Of a DNA stretch of 64,000 bases, positions 26,433 through 35,258 are shown in pieces. The notes under the pieces were generated by a model. The model made no database searches. It had not been told where the DNA came from and saw only the letters and a program-made list of their open reading frames with translations. The first letter of the stretch is position 1. Each line of letters begins with the position of its first letter. The stretch covers positions 2,790,001 through 2,854,000 of the forward strand of contig CAWGLV010000001.1 of NCBI GenBank assembly GCA_963823495.1. The letters run 5' to 3'. The position numbers were made by a program, and so were the translations under genes. Source of the DNA: DATDAH01 sp963823495. Lineage in GTDB: Bacteria; Actinomycetota; Acidimicrobiia; Acidimicrobiales; DATDAH01.

Positions 26433-27001
26433 CTAGGAGAGCGTCGTGTCTTGGCCCCGCAGCGACCGGTCGTGCGCCTTGATGTTGCTCGATCCCCTAC
26501 CGCGCGCCTGGACCCCCTGTTGCCACACCCCTTCTGAGAACGTGATGCCGACCCGCCGGTGCCTGAGAACCAAGCGACCATGCCGCAGGTGATCAGCAGA
26601 ACCACCCCGAGCATGAGCACCCCAAAGCCTGCCTTGTTGACCGTCGACCACCCTTCGCCCTCCTCGACGGGACCGGTTGCCAGGAACGTGACAACGCCCA
26701 TGGCGATGGCCGCCGCTCCACCAATTCCGGTGATGGCCACTTCTTTGTCGAGGAAGCGCCGGCTGTAGAGCGTGAACTTGGTGACCGTGCCGCATCGTTC
26801 ACAAGAATGTTCCACCACCCGGCGACCCTGCTCGGGCCGCCCGGCGACGACGATCGGGATCTTCTCGTATCGCATCTCATGGGTCGTGGTCGCCGTTCTC
26901 TGGTCATACAACGATGCCGATGAACTGAGGTGCCGGAGGTCGACCTCAACGGGGTGTGGCAGATCCCAGAAGGCTGGCCTGGTCTTGATCGCGCTGCTCA
27001 T
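26433..27001 (-). pseudogene. Small two-helix membrane protein, probably frameshifted near 26554
   Basis: From the ATG at 27001 (AAGGG at 8-nt spacing) the frame reads MSSAIKTRPAFWDLPHPVEV. A CERC half zinc-finger (VEHSCERCGTVTKFTLYSRR) follows, then two membrane helices (AITGIGGAAAIAMGVVTFLA and AGFGVLMLGVVLLITCGMVAWF). After SGTGG the frame becomes Ser/Arg-rich with low third-position GC and runs to 26393. The next frame has strong third-position GC and a sensible end (VGITFSEGVWQQG ... RSLRGQDTTLS, stop at 26433). Restoring one G in the run at 26553-26555 joins them. This is either a true frameshift or a sequencing error. The family is not recognised. Confidence 0.6.
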
Positions 27002-27062
27002 CCAACGCCCTTTCCGTTTCGGGCGGGTCGGCCTCGACCCTCCTCCTGTCGGGTCGTCGTGG

Positions 27063-27079
27063 CCAGGGCCCTTGGTCAT
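27063..27079 (-). promoter_or_regulatory. Upstream element ATGACCAAGGGCCCTGG
   Basis: GACC-N3-GGCC element on the minus strand, 78 nt before the ATG of the small membrane protein at 27001. It ends in GGCCCTGG like the copy at 49360. Confidence 0.45.
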
Positions 27080-27172
27080 CGATCGGGCACCGTGGGTGAG
27101 TCGCCAGTCGTGGCAACGCCGGCCGAATCACCCGAAGGTGCCGAGCCTGGCAGAGGTCGAGGGAGAGGCCAA

Positions 27173-27186
27173 AGGACCCTGGCCGC
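27173..27186 (+). promoter_or_regulatory. Upstream element AGGACCCTGGCCGC
   Basis: GACC-N2-GGCC element 91 nt before the GTG start at 27264 of the STAND NTPase operon; its core, GACCCTGGCCG, is identical to the copy at 20508. It overlaps a looser palindrome, GAGGCCAAAGGACCC. Confidence 0.45.
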
Positions 27187-27263
27187 TTGTGGGGGGCACA
27201 GCGACGATGATCGTGGATTGGAGCGCGTCAGCAACGAGAGGCCGGAGGGGTGGCGAACAGGAG

Positions 27264-30200
27264 GTGACGGCGTCGCTGAGCTTCGGGGTCGACCAGCTAC
27301 TGGCTGCGCTCGAGCGCGAGTTGCGGGGGCAAGCCCCGCCGGCGGGCTGGCTGGCCGCGCTGGTCGGCCGTGACCGTGACTTGGCCCGGTCCCTGTCGTG
27401 GGTCCAGGACGTGGACGCGCCCCTCGACTCAGCGACCTCGCCGTCGGCACCACTGACCCGCGCCGAAGTCGCCGACCTGACCACCGCCCAGGCCGCGTCG
27501 GAAGGTCGAGAGGTAGCGGGCACCGCCGACCTCGCCGCCGCCCTGGTCGCCGCCGTGGCCGACTCACTTCCCCCGCAGCCCGAGGCCGAGCCTCCACTGG
27601 AGGTGAAGGCGGAACCCGAACCGGAGCCGGAGCCGGAACGGAGCACCGAACCCGAACCCGAACCCGAACCGGAGCCGGAACGGAGCACCGAACCCGAACC
27701 CGGACCGGAGCCGGAACGGAGCACCGAACCCGAACCGGGACCGGCCGCCGGGGCCGAGGATCGGCCTCCGGCCGGTGGCGGTCGCGCTCCGACCTTCCGG
27801 GTGTTCATCAGCTCGACGTTCAAGGACCTCGAGGAGGAGCGCAACGCCCTGCGCGAGCTCGTCTACCCCGAGCTGGTCGAACACTGCCGGGCGCGGGGTG
27901 CCCGCTTCCAGCCCATCGACCTGCGTTGGGGGGTGAGCGAGGAGGCCGGTCTCGACCAGCAGGCCATGAGCATCTGCCTGGGCGAGATCGAGCGCTGCCG
28001 CGAGATCACCCCTCGCCCGAACTTCCTGGTCCTGTTGGGCAACCGGTACGGCTGGCTCGCTCTGCCCGCCCACATCCCCGCCACCGAGTTCGACCGGATC
28101 CGCGACCAGGTCACCGACCCCGGCGAGCGGGCCTTCCTCGAGGACTGGTACCAGTTCGACGCCAACGCGGAGCCCGCCGAGTGGCGCCTTCGACCCCGCA
28201 TCGGCCCGTGGGCGCCCGAGGACCATCCCAAGCTGGCCCCCCGCGGCAAGGCCGCCCCGACCGAGGCGGCGGTCCGTCGCCGCCAGGCGGCCGAGGAGAC
28301 GGAGCAGGAGAAGTGGGAGGCGGCCGAGGAGCGGCTGCGGACGATCCTGACCGAGGCGGTCAAGGACCTCGTCCTCGACGAAGAGCGTCGCCGCGTCTAT
28401 GAGACCTCGGCCACCGAACAGGAGATCTACGCCGGCGCCCTCGGCGGTGAGCAGGTCGGCGGGCCGGCCTTCGCCTTCATCCGCGAGATCCAACTCGAAG
28501 CAGGTGTCGACCCGGTCCCTCGGGAGGCTGACAACAAGGACCCCATCCGACGGTACGTGGACCCCGAGGAGACGGGACCGCCGGAGAGTCGTCAGGGACG
28601 CCTCGCCGAGCTGAAGAAGGCCTTGGTCCCCGTCACCATCGACACCTACGACGCCCGGTGGCTCCGCGACGAGGAGCGGGCCGCCACGGATGACCTCGAG
28701 GCCTTCGCCCACAAGGTGCTCGAGACGCTGAGGACGGCGATCGACCGCGAGCTCGCCGATCCCAGCCCGCCGCCACGCCGAGAGGCCCGACGGGTGAGCA
28801 TCGCCCCCCAAGAGGGCCTCGGCGCCGAGGGCGAGGCCCACCGGGACTTCGCCGAGGAACGCATACAACACTTCGTCGGCCGCACCGAGCTCCTCGCCCG
28901 CATCGCCCGGTACCTCGACGATGGCGACGATCAGCCGCTCGTGGTCCACGGCGGCGGGGGAACCGGCAAGTCGGCGCTACTGGCCCAGGCCCTCCACGAT
29001 TCTCGCGACCGAGACGACACCGAGGTCGTCTACCGCTTCATCGGAGCCACCCCCGACTCCGCCGACGGACGGTCCCTGCTGGAGAGCCTCAGCCGCGAAC
29101 TGGCCCGCCGCTACGACACCGACCCGACCACGGTCCCCAGCGATTTCCAGAACCTGACCGCCGATTTCCGGGAACGGCTCGAAGCGGCCACCGCCGACCG
29201 GCCCGTCACGCTGTTCATCGACAGCCTCGACCAACTGTCCAGCGGCCACGGCGCCCGCCGACTGACCTGGATCCCCCACCGGCTGCCCGACCACGTCCGG
29301 CTGGTCCTGTCCACGCGACCCGGCGACACCCTCGATCCACTCCGCTCGCGCCTCGGTCCCCACCGCGACGGCTCAGATCGACTGCTCGAGGTCGGCCCCC
29401 TCAGCCGGGAGGACGGCGACGCCCTCATCCGGGACTGGCTCCGAGACGTGGGCCGCACCCTGCAGGACCCCCAACAGGCATCGGTGCTCGACGCCTTCGA
29501 GGCCGCCGAAGGCAACCCCCTCTACCTACGACTCGCCGTCGAGGAGGCCCGCCGCTGGATCAGCGAGCAGGCCCCCGAAACCCTCCACCTCGGCGAGCCC
29601 GACGAGGAAGGGCGCAACCCCCATGCCGTCGAGGCCATCATCGAGCACAACACTTTCGACCGACTGGCCAACGAGGAGAACCACGGCGAGATCCTCGTCG
29701 CCCACGCCCTCGGCTACCTGGCTGCCTCCCGCTACGGATTGGCCGAGGACGAACTCCTCGACCTGCTCTCCCGTGACCCCGACGTGTACGCCTGGTTCAT
29801 CCTCACCAGCTTCCACGTTCCCCTCGACCTACGCGACCAGCTCCGGAAGCACCTGGCCCCAGAGGTCGACGTCGACGAATGGGTCGGTCGGCTCCGCGGC
29901 GGTGAGCACCGCCAGGAGCTGATGGCCTTCCTCGAAGAGACCGGCGGCCTCCTGCGCCTGCCGGGGGTGCTCTGGTCACGCCTCTACGCCGACCTCCGTC
30001 CCTACCTCACCGAACGAACCGTCGAGGACAGCGTGGTCATCGACTTCTACCATCGCGAGCTACGAGACGTCGCCACCCGCTGCTACGCACGGGCGCCGGT
30101 GGATGACGAGCCGGTCGATGAGGAGCCGATCGCAGGCACCGTCCTTCACAGCCGCCTGGCCGACTTCTGGGAGCGAAGCGCCGACCCTGTCGGAGACGGC

Positions 30201-30686
30201 ACTTGGGCTACGGCTTCAGGAACCGTCGACGGCCACGGCAAGCGGGGCCTGAGCGAGCTTCCCTACCACCTGACGTGGGCTCGTCGTTGGGACGACGTCT
30301 ACGAGACCCTCACCGACTTCACGTTCCTCGAGCAGAAGGCCCAATACGTCGCCGTCTCCCCGGCCGGTGACGGCGACGACGCAACGACGGTCTACCGCGG
30401 TGTCTTCGCCCTCCAGGAGGACTTCGACAGCACCTTGGCGGCGATGCCCGGCGGCGAGGGCAACCGTGGCGACCGACGGCGCCTCATCGTCACCATCGTC
30501 GATCTGGGCGACGGCCTCGCCCTGCGCTGCCCCCACTGCAACACGTCCCACCCGGTGCAGGGCCCGTGCTCGGTGTGCGACACCGAGCACGTCCTCGCCT
30601 CGTGGAGGGGCAACGAGATCGACTGCCCCAACACCAGATGCAGGGGGCCCCTCAAGGTGAACGACTTCGTCGTCGAACGGACCTGA
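27264..30686 (+). CDS. DUF4062-STAND (NACHT-like) NTPase with Clp-N-like and zinc-ribbon ends
   Basis: Multidomain protein of about 1140 residues. Residues 1-100 form a Clp-N-like domain (LSFGVDQLLAALERELRG, ALVGRDRDLARSL). Residues 105-165 are a Glu-Pro repeat linker. From residue 176 comes DUF4062 (TFRVFISSTFKDLEEERNAL, PIDLRWGVSEEAGLDQQAM, NFLVLLGNRYGW), as in TEP1/NPHP3-type STAND proteins. The NTPase has Walker A VVHGGGGTGKSALL near 565 and Walker B TLFIDSLDQLSS near 650. A helical region follows, and a C-terminal zinc ribbon has CPHC, CSVC and CPNTRC (residues 1088-1140). The start may be GTG 27264 or ATG 27207; GTG gives an N-terminus like the protein at 32979. First gene of an operon with the WD40 partner (2-nt gap). 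Likely a threshold sensor/switch. Confidence 0.9.
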   Translation: MTASLSFGVDQLLAALERELRGQAPPAGWLAALVGRDRDLARSLSWVQDVDAPLDSATSPSAPLTRAEVADLTTAQAASEGREVAGTADLAAALVAAVADSLPPQPEAEPPLEVKAEPEPEPEPERSTEPEPEPEPEPERSTEPEPGPEPERSTEPEPGPAAGAEDRPPAGGGRAPTFRVFISSTFKDLEEERNALRELVYPELVEHCRARGARFQPIDLRWGVSEEAGLDQQAMSICLGEIERCREITPRPNFLVLLGNRYGWLALPAHIPATEFDRIRDQVTDPGERAFLEDWYQFDANAEPAEWRLRPRIGPWAPEDHPKLAPRGKAAPTEAAVRRRQAAEETEQEKWEAAEERLRTILTEAVKDLVLDEERRRVYETSATEQEIYAGALGGEQVGGPAFAFIREIQLEAGVDPVPREADNKDPIRRYVDPEETGPPESRQGRLAELKKALVPVTIDTYDARWLRDEERAATDDLEAFAHKVLETLRTAIDRELADPSPPPRREARRVSIAPQEGLGAEGEAHRDFAEERIQHFVGRTELLARIARYLDDGDDQPLVVHGGGGTGKSALLAQALHDSRDRDDTEVVYRFIGATPDSADGRSLLESLSRELARRYDTDPTTVPSDFQNLTADFRERLEAATADRPVTLFIDSLDQLSSGHGARRLTWIPHRLPDHVRLVLSTRPGDTLDPLRSRLGPHRDGSDRLLEVGPLSREDGDALIRDWLRDVGRTLQDPQQASVLDAFEAAEGNPLYLRLAVEEARRWISEQAPETLHLGEPDEEGRNPHAVEAIIEHNTFDRLANEENHGEILVAHALGYLAASRYGLAEDELLDLLSRDPDVYAWFILTSFHVPLDLRDQLRKHLAPEVDVDEWVGRLRGGEHRQELMAFLEETGGLLRLPGVLWSRLYADLRPYLTERTVEDSVVIDFYHRELRDVATRCYARAPVDDEPVDEEPIAGTVLHSRLADFWERSADPVGDGTWATASGTVDGHGKRGLSELPYHLTWARRWDDVYETLTDFTFLEQKAQYVAVSPAGDGDDATTVYRGVFALQEDFDSTLAAMPGGEGNRGDRRRLIVTIVDLGDGLALRCPHCNTSHPVQGPCSVCDTEHVLASWRGNEIDCPNTRCRGPLKVNDFVVERT
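27576..27760 (+). repeat. Glu-Pro coding repeat in the NTPase linker
   Basis: GGAACGGAGCACCGAACCCG recurs at 27635, 27677 and 27713 (periods 42 and 36 nt), encoding PERSTEPEPEPEP-type units. It forms a flexible acidic linker between the Clp-N-like and DUF4062 domains. The near-identical units make the tract prone to slippage. Confidence 0.85.
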
Positions 30687-30688
30687 CG

Positions 30689-32968
30689 GTGCGCTCGGTG
30701 GGGCTCACCGCACCGGACCCGGCCGAGGCCAGCGCGCTCGGCTCGGTCCGGCGGGCCATCCGCCGGGAGCTGCACACGCTGAGCCAACGGCCCGACCTCA
30801 CCTGGCAGCAGCTGCACAACCGACTCCAGTGGGCCGGCCCGCCGCTGGTGGATCGCCTCACCGAAGAGCGGAACCGGCGAAGCCGACCCGGTTCTCAACC
30901 TTGGGTGCACCAGTACACGCCCCTTGTCGAATCCGAGGGTCTCGTTCGCACTCTTTCGGGCCACGCCGACTCGGTGAAGTCCTGTGCCGTCAGCGCGGAC
31001 GGCACCCGCATCGTCTCGGCCAGCTGCGACAACACGCTCAAGACGTGGGACGCGGCCACTGGCACAGAGGTTCTGACGCTCAGCGGCCACACCGACTGGG
31101 TGACCGGATGCGCGATGAGCCCTGATGGTGGGTACATCTGCTCGAGCAGCACGGACGGCACCATTCGCCTCTGGGACACGACGACAGGTCAGGAGTACCG
31201 CTCCTTCGCGGGGATGGGACTTCGGGCCTGTGCGATCGGTCCTGACGGGCGTTGGGTTGTAGCTACCACCGGCACCACCAAGGGCAGTGGCCTGGTGATC
31301 TGGGACACGGAGCTTGGCGGCGAGATCCGGCGGCTGACCGGTCATAGCGAGGCAGTCTGGGGCTGTGCCGTCGACCCCGCGGGACGGTTCGTCGTCTCCG
31401 CCGGCCACGACTTCACCGTCAAGCTCTGGGACCCGGCAACCGGGGATCAGACGGCCACCCTCGAGGGGCACCGTGGCTTCGTGACCGGGTGCGCAGTCAG
31501 CGCCGACGGGACTCTCGTCGCGTCCGCCAGCCACGATCACACGGTCAAGCTCTGGAAGGTCGCCACCGGAGGCGAGGTCATCACCTTCAGGGGCCACCGC
31601 GAGCCTGTTCATTCATGCGCCATCAGCCCCGACGGTCGGTACCTGCTCTCCGCGAGCTGGGACCACACCCTCAAGCTCTGGGAGATCGGGACCGGACAGG
31701 AGCTCACCACTCTCACCGGACACACCGGCTATGTAGAAGGCTGCGCCTTCGGCCCAGACGGGTCCTGGGTCGTCTCCGCCGGCGGCGACAACACGCTCAA
31801 GATCTGGGACACCACGGTGGATCAGCACCACCCGGCCCGGATCGATCGCATCGAGGACGTCCCGTTCGAAGAGATCTACCCGGGCTCTGGCCCGGTGCCC
31901 GAAGCCGATCCCCATCAGGTCGCGTCGTGCGCGTTCGCCAGCTCTGGCACCTGGCTCGTCACCGCCTCCGGGGACCGCACCCTTCGCATCTGGGACCCGG
32001 ATTCTGGCAAGTCGATTCGTGCGCTCGTGGGCCACACCCGAGCGGTGGCCGCTTGCGCTGTGGGAGATGGTGATCAGCGGATCGTGTCCGCCGGCCTCGA
32101 CGGAACCGTCCGCGTCTGGAGTCCGACCACCGGCAAGGAGTTGCGCTGCCTCCGGTACTCGAGGTCCAGTTCCCCCTTTGACTGTGCGGTGAGCCCCGAC
32201 GGCGCTTGGCTCGTCGCCTCTGGCAGCAAGGGGTTATTCGTGGCAGATCTCTCGTCCGGCAAGGACGCTCGCGCCCTGGCCGCCGCCGGCGAATCGTTCG
32301 GGTGCGCAGTGTCTCCCGATGCTCGATGGGTCGCGGCCGCCGGCAGAGACGGCATCCTCCGGACCCTGGAGGTGTCTTCGGGCGCGGTGTCCAACCTCTT
32401 CTGCGGCCACACCGCGAGGGTCGAAGGTTGTGCGGTCAGCCCCGATGGCACATTCGTCGTCTCTGCCAGCGCCGACCGGACATTGAGATCGTGGGACCCG
32501 GCGACCGGAATGGAGACGAGATCATTCATCGGTCACGCCGACATCGTCAACGATTGCGCCATCAGCCCGGATGGCAGCTGGGTCGGTTCAGCGAGCAGCG
32601 ACGGCACCGTTCGGGTCTGGAATGCCGACACGGGCGCTACGGAGGCCACATTCGTCACCTCTGGTGCTGCGACCGCCGTTGCCTTTCACCCATCAGTTCC
32701 GCTGCTCGCCTCCGGTGACCGAGGGGGCGGCGTGTGCTTCGCGCGGTTGGCCGGACTCGAGTACGGCCCGCTCGTGGTCACCGCCATCGGCTCAGCCGGC
32801 TCGATGAGCGTCCGCTGCCCGTCATGCTCCGACTCGGCGCCGATCGAAGTCGGCCGGCTCGGCACCGAACTCACTTGCGCCCGCGTTGGCTGCGGAACTT
32901 GCCTGCGTGTGAACTCCTTCGCCCTGCAGCCCCCCAAACGACGTCGCGGCCGGTTCCGCCGGCGTTGA
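30689..32968 (+). CDS. 14-bladed WD40 protein with LTWQQL domain and zinc-ribbon C-terminus
   Basis: The 759-residue protein starts with a helical domain (VRRAIRRELHTLSQRPDLTWQQLHNRLQW, residues 10-80) containing the motif shared by three WD40 proteins here. Fourteen WD40 repeats follow, from LSGHADSVKSCAVSADG to a last blade with ATAVAFHPSVPLLASGD. The C-terminal zinc ribbon (VRCPSCSD, then LTCARVGCGTCLRVNSFAL) resembles the ribbon of the NTPase encoded immediately upstream (GPLKVNDFVVE). GTG at 30689 is 2 nt after the NTPase stop; GTG at 30698 is possible. The tight coupling says the two proteins work together, with the propellers as ligand or target recognition. Confidence 0.9.
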   Translation: MRSVGLTAPDPAEASALGSVRRAIRRELHTLSQRPDLTWQQLHNRLQWAGPPLVDRLTEERNRRSRPGSQPWVHQYTPLVESEGLVRTLSGHADSVKSCAVSADGTRIVSASCDNTLKTWDAATGTEVLTLSGHTDWVTGCAMSPDGGYICSSSTDGTIRLWDTTTGQEYRSFAGMGLRACAIGPDGRWVVATTGTTKGSGLVIWDTELGGEIRRLTGHSEAVWGCAVDPAGRFVVSAGHDFTVKLWDPATGDQTATLEGHRGFVTGCAVSADGTLVASASHDHTVKLWKVATGGEVITFRGHREPVHSCAISPDGRYLLSASWDHTLKLWEIGTGQELTTLTGHTGYVEGCAFGPDGSWVVSAGGDNTLKIWDTTVDQHHPARIDRIEDVPFEEIYPGSGPVPEADPHQVASCAFASSGTWLVTASGDRTLRIWDPDSGKSIRALVGHTRAVAACAVGDGDQRIVSAGLDGTVRVWSPTTGKELRCLRYSRSSSPFDCAVSPDGAWLVASGSKGLFVADLSSGKDARALAAAGESFGCAVSPDARWVAAAGRDGILRTLEVSSGAVSNLFCGHTARVEGCAVSPDGTFVVSASADRTLRSWDPATGMETRSFIGHADIVNDCAISPDGSWVGSASSDGTVRVWNADTGATEATFVTSGAATAVAFHPSVPLLASGDRGGGVCFARLAGLEYGPLVVTAIGSAGSMSVRCPSCSDSAPIEVGRLGTELTCARVGCGTCLRVNSFALQPPKRRRGRFRRR

Positions 32969-32978
32969 CCGGGCAGCC

Positions 32979-33968
32979 GTGACCGCCGCGCCCGACGCGC
33001 TTCCGCTCAGCTTCGGCGCCGACCAGTTGGTGGCGCGAGTCCGTCACGTCCGCCGGACCGTGGGCGGGGGTGAACTCGATCTTCACCACTGGCTGGCGGC
33101 GATGGTCGACGACACCGACCTGGCGGGTCGGGTGCTCGACGACGTCGACCGGGCGGCGCTGGCCGAGGCCCTGGACCAACGACTGGAGGCGGGGCACCTC
33201 GAGTTCCCGTTCCCGCAGTCGGAGGCGGTGGAACGGGCTTCGGCTCGCGCCCGGCGAGCCGGGCACGACGTGGTGACCACCGAGGACCTGGCCCGGACCG
33301 CGGTCAACGCCTCAGCAGCGCTCATCCGCCGGCTCGTTCCCGCACCGGCCCCGGTCGCCGACGAGTCGGCGGTGAGCGCAGAGCACACTTCGGCTCCGGG
33401 ACGACGACCCTCCCATCGGTCCACGATCATCAGCGGGTCGGTCGCCGACGTCTCCGATTGGAGGTTCCTGGCAACCGGACTGGTTGTGGCGCTCGCCGTC
33501 GCCCTGCCCCTCGGCTGGATCCTCAGCCGACAGCGCAGCAGCGACGCCGAGGACGCTGTCCGGGACCGGCTCGAGGAGTTCGCGGCAGCCGTCGCCGAGG
33601 GCAACGGCGATGATGCCTGCGAGATGCTGGGAGATGCCGCGACTGACGACCTCGCGGAAACCGTCCGCCGCGGGCTCGACGAGTCCGAGCCGCGGCCTTG
33701 TGCCAGCGCCGTGCAGGTGGCCGCCAGCGAGCGGACTGCGGTCGAGGACGAGGCCTTGGCCGACCTCGGCGTCGACGAGGTCGACCACGAGGAGGAGTGG
33801 ACGACCGGGGTCGGAGACGACCCGGGCCGATTCGAGCGGGCCACTGCGACAGCGGTCCTGACCGGTGGCGAGGTCACCCTGGAATCGGACACCGCCCGGA
33901 CCGACCGGGCCGGCTCGTGGACGATCGTTGACCCCGGACCGATCCTCGACCTGGCGCTGCCCTCGTGA
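32979..33968 (+). CDS. Clp-N-like domain protein with single membrane helix
   Basis: A 329-residue protein. Residues 8-110 are a Clp-N-like domain (LPLSFGADQLVARVRHVRR, ELDLHHWLAAMVDDTDLAGRVL, ERASARARRAGHDVVTTEDLARTAV). After a polar linker comes one membrane helix (FLATGLVVALAVALPLGWIL, about 165-184). An extracytoplasmic domain of about 140 residues follows (DAVRDRLEEFAAAVAEGNGDDACEML, with Cys), which looks NTF2-like, as in DUF4878/lumazine-type tails. The Clp-N-like domain is cytoplasmic, so this may be a membrane anchor for partners that share the domain. The GTG start is 10 nt after the WD40 stop; third gene of the NTPase operon. Confidence 0.8.
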   Translation: MTAAPDALPLSFGADQLVARVRHVRRTVGGGELDLHHWLAAMVDDTDLAGRVLDDVDRAALAEALDQRLEAGHLEFPFPQSEAVERASARARRAGHDVVTTEDLARTAVNASAALIRRLVPAPAPVADESAVSAEHTSAPGRRPSHRSTIISGSVADVSDWRFLATGLVVALAVALPLGWILSRQRSSDAEDAVRDRLEEFAAAVAEGNGDDACEMLGDAATDDLAETVRRGLDESEPRPCASAVQVAASERTAVEDEALADLGVDEVDHEEEWTTGVGDDPGRFERATATAVLTGGEVTLESDTARTDRAGSWTIVDPGPILDLALPS

Positions 33969-33975
33969 CCGGGTC

Positions 33976-34599
33976 TCACCCTTCTCCCGTCCTCGGGCCC
34001 ATCAGCCGGAGCACGTGCACGTCGCCGGTCACGCCCGCGGCCGCCACCGTCCGGCCGTCGGCTGAGAAGGCGCAGATCCGGAGTCGGCCGTCCGCGGTGA
34101 ACGCGCCCGCCGCGGCGCCGGTGTCGAGGTCCCAGGTCTGGAGGGTCCCGTCATCGCCGACGGCCGCCCCGAAGTGGCCGTCGGCGGAAATCGCCACGCC
34201 GGGGAAGGACCCACCCCGCTGGAACCCGACTACGTTGTCGCTGTGCTGGGTGAGAACCCGACCGACCGGTTCGCCGTCCAGGTCCCAGACCCGCACCGTG
34301 GCGGTGTCGACGGCCCAGCGGTGGTGACCGGACACCACCGTCCAGTGCCGGGCGGCGCACAAGGCCCGCCCCCCTCCCGGGGTCGGCGCCACGGCCTGGA
34401 TCTCGCAGGAGTTGGGCCGGTGGTCGGGGTCCTCATTGAGGGTGGCTGCGGCCACCCGCACCACCGCCTCGATCTCGCGGTGGACCCGGTCGGAGACGTC
34501 GGGACCCCGGAATTCAGCAACCCGCTCCCGCAACGCCCCCGCGCCCTCGGCCCGGAGCAGGGCGTCCATCCTGTCGAGATCGCTGTCGGCGGCAGACAT
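33976..34599 (-). CDS. Short WD40-like protein (partial propeller)
   Basis: The 207-residue product begins MSAADSDLDRMDALLRAEGAG with a helical segment (residues 1-60). It then has only three or four WD40-like blades: VVSGHHRWAVDTATVRVWDLDGEP, FPGVAISADGHFGAAVGDDGTLQTWDLDTG and LRICAFSADGRTVAAAGVTGDVHVLRL. That is too few to close a propeller alone, so it may be a remnant of a longer WD40 gene, a blade donor, or an oligomer subunit. The ATG at 34599 has GGGGGG 4-9 nt upstream. It is convergent with the membrane protein at 32979, with a 7-nt gap. Confidence 0.65.
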   Translation of the reverse strand: MSAADSDLDRMDALLRAEGAGALRERVAEFRGPDVSDRVHREIEAVVRVAAATLNEDPDHRPNSCEIQAVAPTPGGGRALCAARHWTVVSGHHRWAVDTATVRVWDLDGEPVGRVLTQHSDNVVGFQRGGSFPGVAISADGHFGAAVGDDGTLQTWDLDTGAAAGAFTADGRLRICAFSADGRTVAAAGVTGDVHVLRLMGPRTGEG

Positions 34600-34877
34600 C
34601 AATGCCCCCCGGCGTCGGCCGCTCGGCCGGGGAGGCCGGCCAGCGCCAGCGCGTCCCGGAACCCTTCTCCCCCGCTCACCGCACCCATACTCGACCCCTC
34701 GAGCCACCGAGCCCAGGGCCGAATGTCACCGGCCGGCGCCGGTGGCGACCTGGCGAACTCCGGAGACGGCATCCCCCGACAAGGCCCGCTTGCTGACCTC
34801 CTCGCGCTCGGCCTGCATGTCCTTGGAGGTGGACGACACGAACACCCGCATCTCCCGCCCGGGAGGCTCGTACAGGC
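34600..34877. other. Spacer without a convincing gene
   Basis: The 278-nt gap lies between two minus-strand genes. Open frames here are short and Arg/Pro-rich. I see no hairpin, repeat or element of the GACC-GGCC type. Confidence 0.5.
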
Positions 34878-35258
34878 TCACTCCCGCGCCGCGACTGCCC
34901 ACACCTCCCAGATGTCCTGGCTCAGCTCCTCACTCCACACTTGGATCCCATAGGCCCGCGCATCCAGTCCCCGCTCACCGAGGAGGCCCTCCATCAGCCC
35001 GCGGGCGTCTTCCTGCGCTCGCATCAGCTGGATGGACAGGCCGTCGGTGCCGTGGGCGTTGATGAGCCGCACGTAGGCGTCGCTAGCCAAAGTCAGCTTG
35101 GGGTCTTGCCGACCCATCGTCTCGCCGGCGATCTCCTTGAGCCGATCACCCTCCGGGATGTCCCCAACCAGGATGTTCGGGGAATGGACAACAATGCCGA
35201 GGACTACGTCCACCACACTTCCCCTGGATGCTGCGGAACGCTTCCGGAACCAGGCCAT
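34878..35258 (-). CDS. Small soluble protein of unknown function
   Basis: The 126-residue product starts MAWFRKRSAASRGSVVDVVLGI and includes GDRLKEIAGETMGRQDPKLTLASDAYVRL and ARAYGIQVWSEELSQDIWEVW. It has no membrane helix after the start and no recognisable motif; the pattern is a small alpha/beta fold. The start is well supported by AAGGAG 6 nt before the ATG at 35258. It is a single gene between two non-coding gaps. Confidence 0.65.
   Translation of the reverse strand: MAWFRKRSAASRGSVVDVVLGIVVHSPNILVGDIPEGDRLKEIAGETMGRQDPKLTLASDAYVRLINAHGTDGLSIQLMRAQEDARGLMEGLLGERGLDARAYGIQVWSEELSQDIWEVWAVAARE

Noticed and set aside
27792..28100. TIR domain in the STAND NTPase
   Set aside because: TFRVFISSTFKDLEEERNAL is the DUF4062 signature rather than TIR; the following LRWGVSEE and LLGNRYGW blocks confirm DUF4062.
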